DNA of 7,528 nt from an uncultured Bacilli bacterium (lineage in GTDB: Bacteria > Bacillota_I > Bacilli_A > RF39 > UBA660), in assembly GCA_944372725.1 (NCBI GenBank), contig CALWAA010000051.1, positions 1-7,528 of the forward strand. The letters run 5' to 3'. The notes under the pieces were generated by a model, which ran no database searches, was not told the origin of the DNA, and was given only the letters and a program-made list of their open reading frames with translations. Positions 1 to 6,766 of the stretch are shown piece by piece. Position 1 is the stretch's first letter. Each line of letters starts with the position of its first letter. The translations under genes were made by a program, and so were the position numbers.

Positions 1-1
1 C

Positions 2-1735
2 CTAATCTCTTATTTTAATGTGTAATTCTCTTAGTTGCCTTTCTTCTAATTCATTTGGACTACCCATCAGTAAATCCATACCACTTACATTTGGTGGGAA
101 TACTTGTACTTCTCTTAAGTTTTCTTCTTCGGTTAAAAGCATAATAATTCGGTCTATTCCCGGAGCCATACCAGCATGAGGAGGTGCTCCAAATTGGAAA
201 GCGGTATATAAAGAACGGAATTTATTTTTGATAGTTTCTTCGTTATAACCAGCAATATCAAATGCTTTTTTCATAATTTCTATATCATGATTTCGAACGG
301 CACCACTCGCCATCTCACAGCCATTGCAAACAAAGTCATATTGATTGGCGACAATATCCCCTGGATTTATCTTTTCTAAAGATTCTAATCCACCTTTTGG
401 CATACTAAATGGATTATGTCCAAAATCCCATTTTTCCTCTTCTTCATTCCATTCATACATTGGAAAATCATTGATAATACAAAATTCAAAAACATTCTTA
501 TCAATTAAATCTAATTCTTCTCCCAGTTTTGTTCTTAAAGTACCACATATTTTTTCAATGTTTTTAGTACCAGCTAGAATAAAGATGACGTTTCCAGCTT
601 TTAAATGTAAAGTTTCTTTTAAGGCCACAATTTCTTTTTCACTTAAAAATTTCGTAATTGTTGATTTTAAATTTAAATCTTCTTCTACTTTGATATAAGC
701 AAGTCCTTCCGCGCCTTTTTCTTTTATCCATTCTTCTAATTTTTTATACCAAGAATTTGGTTTATCCATCTCATTTACTTTGATGGCACGTACTTTTTTT
801 TCTTTAAAGCCATTGAATGTAGTATCATTAAATATTTCCGTTATATCTTCAATAATTAGGGGATTTCTTAAATCTGGTTTATCGCTACCATATTTGAGCA
901 TAGCTTCTTTATAAGGAATTCGTCTAAATGGTCTAGGTGATACTTTCTTATCACTAAAATGAGTAAATAATTCATAAAAAACGGTTTCGCCTACTTCATA
1001 AACGTCTTCTTCCGTTGCAAAACTCATTTCAAAGTCTAATTGATAAAATTCTAAAGTTCTATCAGCCCGACAATCTTCATCACGGAAACATGGGGCTATT
1101 TGAAAATAACGATTAAATCCTGACACCATTAAAAGTTGCTTATAGATTTGCGGTGCTTGAGGCAAAGCATAAAATTTTCCTTTATAATTTCTTGAAGGAA
1201 TTACAAAGTCTCTTGCCCCTTCAGGACTTGATGCTGTAATAATTGGCGTTGTAATTTCCGTAAAATTTAACCCTTTCATAATATTTCGAATATAATCTAT
1301 TACTTTTGTTCTAAATAATATTTTGTTGTGTACTTCCGGATTTCTTAAATCTAAATAACGGTATTTAAGACGTGTTTCTTCACTGGCTTCTTTACTTCTA
1401 TTAATTTCAAAAGGTAATATATTAGCACATTTACCTAAAACAGTAATTTCATCTAAAAGAATTTCAATTTCACCCGTTTTCATATTAGGATTAATATCTT
1501 TTTCTCTTAAAGCAACTTCACCCGTAATTGTAACAGTTGACTCTCTAGTTAAATTTTCAAGTTTTTTGATATCTTCACTAATTACTTGGACTAATCCAGT
1601 TTCATCACGAATTGTTAGGAAACATAAGCTTCCTAAATTACGAATAGAATTAATCCATCCCGCAATTCTAATTGTTTTTCCAACATCTTCTTTGGTAATT
1701 TCTCCACAATATCTGTTTCTATAAATATTTTCCAT
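2..1735 (-). CDS. aspS: Aspartyl-tRNA synthetase (AspRS), bacterial type
   Basis: This cytoplasmic class II synthetase charges tRNA-Asp with aspartate using ATP. The 577 residues are close to the usual bacterial length. An N-terminal OB-fold anticodon-binding domain covers about residues 1-105. The catalytic core follows, with the flipping loop SSPEGARDF (169-177), QAPQIYKQ (193-200) and motif 2 FRDEDCRADR (217-226). The bacterial GAD insertion lies at about 285-430, then EMASGAVRNHD (474-484) and motif 3 GIDR (526-529), and the protein ends in QLRELHI. All catalytic signatures look intact. Leu34, in the RNLGS segment, sits where tRNA-Asn-misacylating AspRSs often carry His, so a discriminating enzyme is likelier; this is inference. 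The ATG follows AGGAGG at 5 bases. That Shine-Dalgarno overlaps the stop of the HisRS-like gene 9 bases upstream, so both are read from the T-box transcript. The TAG lies at the window edge, so no terminator can be seen. Confidence 0.98.
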   Translation of the reverse strand: MENIYRNRYCGEITKEDVGKTIRIAGWINSIRNLGSLCFLTIRDETGLVQVISEDIKKLENLTRESTVTITGEVALREKDINPNMKTGEIEILLDEITVLGKCANILPFEINRSKEASEETRLKYRYLDLRNPEVHNKILFRTKVIDYIRNIMKGLNFTEITTPIITASSPEGARDFVIPSRNYKGKFYALPQAPQIYKQLLMVSGFNRYFQIAPCFRDEDCRADRTLEFYQLDFEMSFATEEDVYEVGETVFYELFTHFSDKKVSPRPFRRIPYKEAMLKYGSDKPDLRNPLIIEDITEIFNDTTFNGFKEKKVRAIKVNEMDKPNSWYKKLEEWIKEKGAEGLAYIKVEEDLNLKSTITKFLSEKEIVALKETLHLKAGNVIFILAGTKNIEKICGTLRTKLGEELDLIDKNVFEFCIINDFPMYEWNEEEEKWDFGHNPFSMPKGGLESLEKINPGDIVANQYDFVCNGCEMASGAVRNHDIEIMKKAFDIAGYNEETIKNKFRSLYTAFQFGAPPHAGMAPGIDRIIMLLTEEENLREVQVFPPNVSGMDLLMGSPNELEERQLRELHIKIRD

Positions 1736-1744
1736 ATGTTCCTC

Positions 1745-2569
1745 CTATAAATTACTAATTATATAATCAAGTATTTCACTTTCATCTACTTTAGTTTCTT
1801 CTTTAGTTAAATTATCTTTTACTGTAATCATTCCTTTTTTGAGGTCTTCTTCATTTAAAAGAATAACCATTCGAGCACTTAATTTATTAGCTTCATTGAG
1901 CTTTTCCTCTAAACTTTTTTCTAAATAATCCATCTCAGCCGTAATTTCACTCCAACGTATATCTTGAATTAATCTAACTGCGGTTAATTTCTCTTCTTCA
2001 GTTGTTGCAACAAGATAAACGTCTACTCTTTTTTCATTTTTCATATTAGAAATACTTTCTAAAATTTCTACTATTTTTTCGGTTGGTATAGATAAGGTTA
2101 CTATATTATTGTTGGTTCTTATGCCACTACATAATACTACTTCTTTATCATTTTCTCCCATAACAATTTCAAATACCATTAAATTTCCTTCATCTAAAGA
2201 AACTTTAGTATCGTCATTTAACTCATAATCAACATCTAAATAATTTAAGTAATTTAGTAACTCTTTTTCTTGAGTATTTAGTTTAATCATCAAGTCAGTA
2301 ATTCCTATCTCTTCTAAAAAGCGATAAGCTAAAGAGATGATTTCGGCATCCATCATCCGTGAAGAAAAGCCAATACTTGTAATACCCATTTCTTCTAATT
2401 CATTATAATAAAACTTCCCGGGCTCTTCTTTAATTGCCTCTATTTCTTTCGCAATTTCCTTTGTAGCTGGGCTCACTAATTCATAGTTGTAATATTCACA
2501 TACTGTACCAAATACCCTATTTATATAATTGTAATATTTAGCTGTTAAGCCATAAATTGTTTTTGCCAT
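1745..2569 (-). CDS. Degenerate histidyl-tRNA synthetase-like protein lacking catalytic motifs
   Basis: The gene occupies the hisS position before aspS but encodes 274 residues, against about 420 for HisRS. Residues 11-38 resemble the HisRS motif 1 region, and 50-100 (GKFYYNELEEMG... ending IKLNTQ) match the part from the second half of motif 2 to the LELNSIG strand. Residues 182-274 form a clear HisRS anticodon-binding domain (DVYLVATT, KSLEEKLNEANKLSARMVILL, ITVKDNLTKEE). Missing are the LRPEGT and FRxERPQ segment, the insertion domain, RGLDYY and GGGRYDGL. The motif 3 arginine appears replaced by Lys165 (PTEKIVEIL). Histidine activation is therefore very unlikely, and an intact hisS should exist elsewhere. 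The frame is continuous, starts at ATG 5 bases after GGAGGAG, and is coupled to aspS, so it looks like a maintained gene and not debris. A tRNA-binding or regulatory role is inference. HisZ is less likely, since that family lacks the C-terminal domain. Confidence 0.85.
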   Translation of the reverse strand: MAKTIYGLTAKYYNYINRVFGTVCEYYNYELVSPATKEIAKEIEAIKEEPGKFYYNELEEMGITSIGFSSRMMDAEIISLAYRFLEEIGITDLMIKLNTQEKELLNYLNYLDVDYELNDDTKVSLDEGNLMVFEIVMGENDKEVVLCSGIRTNNNIVTLSIPTEKIVEILESISNMKNEKRVDVYLVATTEEEKLTAVRLIQDIRWSEITAEMDYLEKSLEEKLNEANKLSARMVILLNEEDLKKGMITVKDNLTKEETKVDESEILDYIISNL

Positions 2570-2583
2570 TTTTTCTCCTCCTT

Positions 2584-2648
2584 AAAATAAAAAAACTTAG
2601 TATCATAAGGACGAGTATAACCCGCGGTGCCACCTTATTTTACTAAGT
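2584..2648 (-). terminator. Intrinsic terminator of the T-box leader
   Basis: On the transcript, ACTTAGTA (2641-2648) pairs with TACTAAGT (2595-2602), and after a small internal loop ATAAGG (2633-2638) pairs with CCTTAT (2605-2610). A run of seven T follows at once (2589-2595), then A and four more T. The upstream arm and loop contain the T-box sequence, so binding of uncharged tRNA to the antiterminator would prevent this hairpin. It may also end transcripts reading through from the upstream orphan gene, since no other terminator is visible between them. Confidence 0.9.
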
Positions 2649-2800
2649 ACCCTTAAATTTTTATCGCCAAATTTAGGCGTTTTCTAAATTATGAAAGCTG
2701 TCTTTTTAATTATTACACTTTAGGCATTTTCAGCATGCTAGCCCTCTCTTGAAAGTGAAACCTAATTATACTTGGTCTTTCTTTAGAAAAATATTCATAT
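2589..2800 (-). promoter_or_regulatory. T-box riboswitch leader, probably tRNA-Asp responsive
   Basis: This 5' leader senses uncharged tRNA and controls read-through into the HisRS-like gene and aspS. The T-box core GGTGGCACCGCGGG is the complement of 2621-2634. Stem I can be traced: a base helix CTAAA/TTTAG (2782-2786 with 2684-2688) and GAAAG/CTTTC (2777-2781 with 2693-2697), a specifier loop with the conserved AGUA on its 5' side (2769-2772), a middle helix CACTTT/AAAGTG (2716-2721 with 2752-2757), and distal elements AGAGAG (2744-2749) and UGAAA (2728-2732). Just above the base helix, on the 3' side, is GAC followed by A (2700-2702), the best specifier candidate and an Asp codon. A CGCC/GGCG hairpin at 2665-2679 fits stem III. 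The UGGC of the T-box (2629-2632) would pair with a tRNA ending GCCA, as tRNA-Asp does. The T-box itself is certain; the Asp specificity is moderately supported. Confidence 0.93.
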
Positions 2801-2805
2801 AGTTC

Positions 2806-2834
2806 ATTTTATTATATTTTTTCGTATTCGTCAA
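2806..2834 (-). promoter_or_regulatory. Sigma-A-type promoter of the T-box / HisRS-like / aspS unit
   Basis: On the minus strand, TTGACG (2829-2834) and TAAAAT (2806-2811) are separated by exactly 17 bases, each one mismatch from consensus. Transcription would start near 2799-2800, a few bases before the first strand of T-box stem I. A TATAAT also occurs 12 bases after the -35 box, but that spacing is too short. The promoter begins 8 bases after the stop codon of the preceding orphan gene. Confidence 0.8.
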
Positions 2835-2841
2835 GTCTATT

Positions 2842-3492
2842 TTAACGACGAGAACGAGAATATGCTGCTTTTCTTGGGAATATATTTTCATAATCCAAGT
2901 TTTCTTTTAACTTATCTTCATATTCCATAATTTCGGCATTTGCTAAAGCAAATATAGATGCTTTTACAATGCCACCTTCCTGCATTATTTTTTCATATAT
3001 TGCTTTGTATATTTTAGAAGAAAGAATATTTTGCAAAATATAATTTTCTGCTTCTTCTCTTTTATCAATTTCATTTAATCCTGGAACTAATTTATTTAAG
3101 AAAGTAAAAATATTTAAGCCAATATTTTGATTTAATTCTACCATTTCCACTTCACTTGCTTTTCCATCAAAATTAAAAGCTTCAATATTTCCTAAAGAAT
3201 CCATAATCACACCATATTTATCATCTATTCTCATATAAGTTCGATAAAAGAAATTGATAAAATCTTGGTCAAGCTTTGGTAATCTAGCATAGTCTTTGCT
3301 ATTGATACTAAAATGACGCAAATTCTTAGCAGTTAACTTTTTATCTTCAGGTATTTCTTTTTTGAGCCATAAAGTAGCACATCTGTTAATTAAACCACTT
3401 AAATATCCTTCCCCTAAACCTATACTTAAATACTTATTATAAAACAATATTAACTCATCTTCATAACACGCAGGAACTTCATTTTTTCTCAT
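2842..3492 (-). CDS. Uncharacterised 216-residue protein
   Basis: I do not recognise a family. The protein appears soluble, mostly helical and charged, with no signal peptide or membrane segment. A central segment, DSLGNIEAFNFDG (98-110), looks like a beta-hairpin. The C-terminal half contains LSSKIYKAIYEKI (157-169) and IVKASIFALANAEI (175-188), and the end is strongly basic (RKAAYSRSRR), which could suggest nucleic-acid or ribosome contact. The order of these elements resembles the 198-residue neighbour, so the two may be distant paralogues. The start is well supported: ATG 7 bases after GGAGG, with a strong promoter upstream. It sits between the rel-dtd operon and the T-box unit, where Bacillus carries a cell-wall amidase gene (lytH), but it shows no amidase motif. 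It appears to be transcribed as its own unit. Confidence 0.85.
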   Translation of the reverse strand: MRKNEVPACYEDELILFYNKYLSIGLGEGYLSGLINRCATLWLKKEIPEDKKLTAKNLRHFSINSKDYARLPKLDQDFINFFYRTYMRIDDKYGVIMDSLGNIEAFNFDGKASEVEMVELNQNIGLNIFTFLNKLVPGLNEIDKREEAENYILQNILSSKIYKAIYEKIMQEGGIVKASIFALANAEIMEYEDKLKENLDYENIFPRKAAYSRSRR

Positions 3493-3513
3493 ATATTTTC
3501 CTCCATTTCTTTA

Positions 3514-3529
3514 ACCCTTTTTAAAGGGT
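3514..3529. repeat. Perfect inverted repeat at the transcription start (candidate operator or 5' hairpin)
   Basis: The arms ACCCTTT and AAAGGGT (7 bp) are separated by 2 bases and begin essentially at the predicted start site of the 216-codon gene. A matching half-site, CCCTTTA, overlaps the upstream edge of the -35 box (3563-3569). No T-run follows the palindrome on either strand, so a terminator is unlikely. Binding by a dimeric repressor, or a tiny hairpin at the mRNA 5' end, are both possible; neither is shown. Confidence 0.6.
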
Positions 3530-3536
3530 AAAATTG

Positions 3537-3565
3537 ATTATATCAAAAATAGAAGAAAATGTAAA
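3537..3565 (-). promoter_or_regulatory. Strong extended -10 promoter for the 216-codon gene
   Basis: On the minus strand, TTTACA (3560-3565) is followed after exactly 17 bases by a perfect TATAAT (3537-3542) with the extended TGA element directly before it (3543-3545). The predicted start is near 3530, about 38 bases before the ATG. It is the best-matched promoter in the window and separates the orphan gene from the rel-dtd operon, whose last stop codon is only 16 bases upstream of the -35 box. Confidence 0.85.
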
Positions 3566-3580
3566 GGGCAATGTTTTAAG

Positions 3581-4177
3581 TTAGCGCATTTTTGCTCGAA
3601 TAGGCGCATCTACTAATTTTTTTATGTAATTTTGTTCTTTTAAAGCAATAATATTATAATAAGCATTTTTAAACATACCAGCACGAATTATATCCATTTT
3701 TTCTGTTTTTATTTTTTCAAGTTCGTGATAGGCATAGCTATAAATATGGGATGTTAAAACTAATTGTTGCAATCTTTCTCTTAAGTTAGAATAATCTAAA
3801 ATAATATTTTTACATTCTAAAATCTGCATAGCTTGAAGAATACTAACGTTTGCGGTATGTTGAGTCTCGCCATGAACCACAAATTCTTTTACTTCCCCAT
3901 TTAAAGCAAATAAAATGTAGGTATTATCACTGATATCAAATCTAATTATTTCATCAAACAGTAGATAGACATGATTTGGAAAGTTTAAAATTTCATCTAA
4001 ACTTAATTTTGTGTTTTCTAAAGAAAGCAGATTACTATATAAGGATTCAATTCTTTCATTAGAAAAGAAATTATAATACATTTTTGCTAAATTAGAAGCT
4101 AAATTGACAAAAAAATCAACTGGTTCTAATTCCATTCCATCAAACTCTAAGGTTGATATTAATTCTATCGGTTCCAT
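3581..4177 (-). CDS. Uncharacterised 198-residue protein downstream of dtd
   Basis: No family is recognised. The protein is predominantly helical and soluble. Its N-terminal third is acidic (MEPIELISTLEFDGMELEPV), a central hairpin-like segment ALNGEVKEFVVHG lies at 91-103, helices TSHIYSYAYHELEKI (142-156) and IIRAGMFKNAYYNII (163-177) follow, and the end is basic (PIRAKMR). The central and C-terminal parts follow the same order as the 216-residue protein. The ATG lies one base after the dtd stop, with only a weak AGAAAG as Shine-Dalgarno, so translation is probably coupled to dtd and the gene belongs to the comN-rel-dtd operon. No terminator is visible after its TAA. A role alongside tRNA or ribosome functions is suggested by context alone. 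Confidence 0.85.
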   Translation of the reverse strand: MEPIELISTLEFDGMELEPVDFFVNLASNLAKMYYNFFSNERIESLYSNLLSLENTKLSLDEILNFPNHVYLLFDEIIRFDISDNTYILFALNGEVKEFVVHGETQHTANVSILQAMQILECKNIILDYSNLRERLQQLVLTSHIYSYAYHELEKIKTEKMDIIRAGMFKNAYYNIIALKEQNYIKKLVDAPIRAKMR

Positions 4178-4178
4178 G

Positions 4179-4613
4179 TTAACTTTCTAACATAATGGTA
4201 ATTGGTCCATCGTTAGTTATTTTAACCTCCATTTCTGCTCCAAAAACTCCGGCTTTAGTCGTAACATATTGCTTTAATTCTTCATTAAATTTTTCATATA
4301 ATTTAATTGCTTCTTCCCCATTTAAAGCTTCAATATAGGATGGCCTGTTTCCTTTTTTCGTATTTGCATAAAGGGTAAATTGACTAATCGATAAGATTTC
4401 GCCACCCACATCTAAAATTGATTTATTCATAATACCATTTTCATCATCAAATATTCTTAAATTAACCACTTTTTTAGCCAATTTAAGAATATCTTCTAAT
4501 CCATCATGATAAGTAAATCCTACCAATAAGACTAAACCTTTATCAATAGAGTTAATGAGCTTATTATCTACTGACACACTACTTTGTTTACTTCTTTGTA
4601 CTAATACTTTCAT
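4179..4613 (-). CDS. dtd: D-aminoacyl-tRNA deacylase
   Basis: This small cytoplasmic enzyme hydrolyses D-amino acids (and glycine mischarged on tRNA-Ala) from tRNA, guarding translation against wrong-chirality residues. The 144 residues match the usual size of about 145. The two family signatures are present: SQFTLYA (77-83) and the cross-subunit NDGPITI (133-139) carrying the Gly-Pro motif, along with GNRPSY and the N-terminal VQRSKQSSVSVD strand. The ATG shares its A with the rel stop codon (TAATG), so the two genes are translationally coupled, an arrangement commonly seen for rel-dtd in Firmicutes. Nothing unusual is seen. The downstream unknown gene follows after one base. Confidence 0.97.
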   Translation of the reverse strand: MKVLVQRSKQSSVSVDNKLINSIDKGLVLLVGFTYHDGLEDILKLAKKVVNLRIFDDENGIMNKSILDVGGEILSISQFTLYANTKKGNRPSYIEALNGEEAIKLYEKFNEELKQYVTTKAGVFGAEMEVKITNDGPITIMLES

Positions 4614-6766
4614 TATAAACTTCTACTCACTTTCCCGACAAAAGATAACATTTCTAAATCTAATATAATTCGTTCTACTTCTTCTTTATTTTTAACTTTA
4701 ATTGTCACTTCATATAAATACCAATTAGAATATTCTTTGGCTTTAAAGGAATCAATGTGAACATTCCTTTTCGTAAATGTCGCAATAATATCAGATAAAT
4801 AATTTTTATTATTATCCGTTTCAACAAATAAATCAGTTAAATAAGTAGATTCGCTATCTTTGTTCCAATTTACTTCAATTGTTCTTTCTTTTTTACCAAT
4901 AATATTGGGACAATTCGTTTTATGAACAGTAATACCTTGTCCTTTCGTAATAAAACCAATAATATCATCGCCTTTCACCGGTTTACAGCATTTAGCAATA
5001 TTTACTAAAATATCACCGATGCCAGCGACAATAATATCATTCTTGTAGTTTCCTTCACTTTTGGTATCTTTGTTTACTTTCTCAATTAAAGCATCTTCGA
5101 CATTTGCTTTAGCTTCAGTCGTTAAATTAATAATAAAGCCAGCCGTATATCTAAGCGTACCAATAGAAAGATAAATATCATCTAAATCTTTTAATTTTAA
5201 ATCTTTTAAAATCTTTTTAATGTTTTCCTCACTCATAACTTCATTAAAAGCAAGACGTCTTTTACGCAATTCTTTTTCTAGAATATCTTTTCCTTTTAGA
5301 GTCATGAATGTACGCTCTTGTTTGCTAAAGTATGACTTTATTTTGTTTTTAGCTTGACTTGTCTTAACAAAATTTAACCAGTCTTTGTTTGGTGAACTAT
5401 TAGGGTTGGTTTTGATTTTAACAATATCGTTGTTCTCTAATTCATGATTTAAAGGTACAATCGTATCATTGACAATCGCTCCCACGGTTTTATCACCAAC
5501 ATCTGAATGAATCCGATAAGCAAAATCAACCGGTGTTGCCCCACGTGGCAGTTCCATGACATCGCCTTTCGGAGTAAAGACATAAATCATTTCCGCAAGC
5601 ATATCACTAGTTACATCTTTCGCAAAAGCAAGGTCATCGACTTCTTCATGCGTTTCAATTAAATTTCGGAACATTTCAAGTTTTTGTTCCATAATATTTT
5701 GAACTTTTTTCGTGCCATGTTCTTTATAAGACCAGTGAGATGCCATACCTTTTTCAGCAAATTCATCCATTTCATAAGTTCTAAATTGTACTTCGAATAA
5801 ATGTCCATCAACACCAAAAACAGTTGTATGTAAACTTTGATACATATTAGCTTTGGGCATAGCAATATAATCTTTAAATCGATTCGGAATTGGCCGGTAC
5901 TTAGCATGAACTAACCCTACTGCTAAGTAACAATCACTTACAGTTTCTAAAATTACTCTTAAAGCTAAAATATCATAAATTTCATTCCACTTCTTGCCAT
6001 TCGATAGTTTGTTATAAATGCTATGAACACTTTTTACTCTACCTTTTATCTTAAACTTTAATCCCTGTTCCGTTAAAATATTAGTAATACTTTCTTGCAT
6101 TTCTTCTAAAGAATCATTTAATTCTTTTTGCGTTTCGTTTAATTTCTCTAAAATATCGTTGTATACATCCGGTTTAGTATAATACAAGCATAAATCTTCC
6201 AATTCACTCTTAATAGAATTAATACCTAGACGATGCGCAATAGGAATTAAAACAGCCATGGTTTCATAAGCTTTTTGTTTTTGTTTTTTTGGATTAATCG
6301 CGTAATTGGTTCGCATATTATGAAGACGGTCCGCTAGTTTTATAAATAACACACGGACATCAGTTGCCAGTCCTACTAATACTTTTCTTAAATAGATGGC
6401 ACTTGATTCTGAATCATCTACTAGTTCTAGCTTATTAATTTTAGTAATAGAATCGACAATAGTAGCAACCGTACTACCGAATTTTTCTTCAATCTCACTT
6501 AGAGTTGTTTCTCCATTATTCATAACTTCATGAAGTAGTGCCCCGATAATTGTTGTAGCATCCACATTTAGGCTATTAACAATCTGGGTAACATGAAGAG
6601 GATGAGTAATGAAATCTTCACCAGTTAAACGTTTCATCCCTTTATGTTTTTCTTTAGCAAAATTGTATGCTTCTTTTATTTTTAAAAGTTCGTTTGTATC
6701 TTTGATATTTTCTTTTATTTCTTCATATACACTTTCAAACGTAATCGCATCATCTTCTGTTTTCAC
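4613..6766 (-). CDS. rel: Rel/RSH-family (p)ppGpp synthetase with degenerate hydrolase site
   Basis: This long RelA/SpoT homologue makes the alarmone (p)ppGpp from ATP and GDP/GTP, typically on starved ribosomes. All domains of the 717-residue family are present: the HD hydrolase-type domain (about 25-195), synthetase (about 235-345), TGS (393-453, MIYVFTPKGD), helical region, zinc-finger/CC domain (GIGDILVNIAKCC... HKTNC, 582-619) and C-terminal ACT (644-717). The synthetase looks functional: FKDYIAMPKANMYQSLHTTV, with Asp265 and Glu325 at the catalytic positions. The HD domain keeps His55, His79 and Asp146, but the hallmark HDxxED reads HEVMNN (79-84), replacing the metal-binding Asp and the catalytic Glu-Asp pair, so hydrolysis is probably lost. 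The start is GTG, supported by AAGGAGAG 6 bases upstream. The comN stop codon lies immediately before it. Confidence 0.97.
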   Translation of the reverse strand: MKTEDDAITFESVYEEIKENIKDTNELLKIKEAYNFAKEKHKGMKRLTGEDFITHPLHVTQIVNSLNVDATTIIGALLHEVMNNGETTLSEIEEKFGSTVATIVDSITKINKLELVDDSESSAIYLRKVLVGLATDVRVLFIKLADRLHNMRTNYAINPKKQKQKAYETMAVLIPIAHRLGINSIKSELEDLCLYYTKPDVYNDILEKLNETQKELNDSLEEMQESITNILTEQGLKFKIKGRVKSVHSIYNKLSNGKKWNEIYDILALRVILETVSDCYLAVGLVHAKYRPIPNRFKDYIAMPKANMYQSLHTTVFGVDGHLFEVQFRTYEMDEFAEKGMASHWSYKEHGTKKVQNIMEQKLEMFRNLIETHEEVDDLAFAKDVTSDMLAEMIYVFTPKGDVMELPRGATPVDFAYRIHSDVGDKTVGAIVNDTIVPLNHELENNDIVKIKTNPNSSPNKDWLNFVKTSQAKNKIKSYFSKQERTFMTLKGKDILEKELRKRRLAFNEVMSEENIKKILKDLKLKDLDDIYLSIGTLRYTAGFIINLTTEAKANVEDALIEKVNKDTKSEGNYKNDIIVAGIGDILVNIAKCCKPVKGDDIIGFITKGQGITVHKTNCPNIIGKKERTIEVNWNKDSESTYLTDLFVETDNNKNYLSDIIATFTKRNVHIDSFKAKEYSNWYLYEVTIKVKNKEEVERIILDLEMLSFVGKVSRSL

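Noticed and set aside
345..698. 117-codon plus-strand open frame
   Set aside because: It lies entirely antisense within aspS, is rich in Phe/Ser/Lys as expected from the complement of AT-rich coding sequence, and has no convincing Shine-Dalgarno or promoter.
1745..2569. HisRS-like gene as a frameshifted pseudogene
   Set aside because: The frame is continuous over 274 codons with a strong ribosome site, and the similarity to HisRS resumes in the same frame on both sides of the missing segments, so in-frame loss fits better than decay.
1745..2569. HisRS-like gene as hisZ (ATP phosphoribosyltransferase regulatory subunit)
   Set aside because: HisZ lacks the C-terminal anticodon-binding domain, which is the best conserved part here, and no his biosynthesis gene is nearby.
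2695..2697. CAU-like His codon in the T-box leader (UUUCAUAA near 2690-2697) as specifier
   Set aside because: It falls within or below the stem I base helix (CTTTC pairing with GAAAG), not in the specifier loop, and the T-box UGGC does not suit tRNA-His.
3514..3529. Palindrome as a rho-independent terminator of the rel-dtd operon
   Set aside because: No T-run follows it on the minus strand and it lies downstream of the -10 box of the next promoter, at the start of that transcript.
5659..5907. 82-codon minus-strand open frame inside rel
   Set aside because: It overlaps the conserved synthetase/TGS part of rel in another frame, and its composition looks like a frame shadow.
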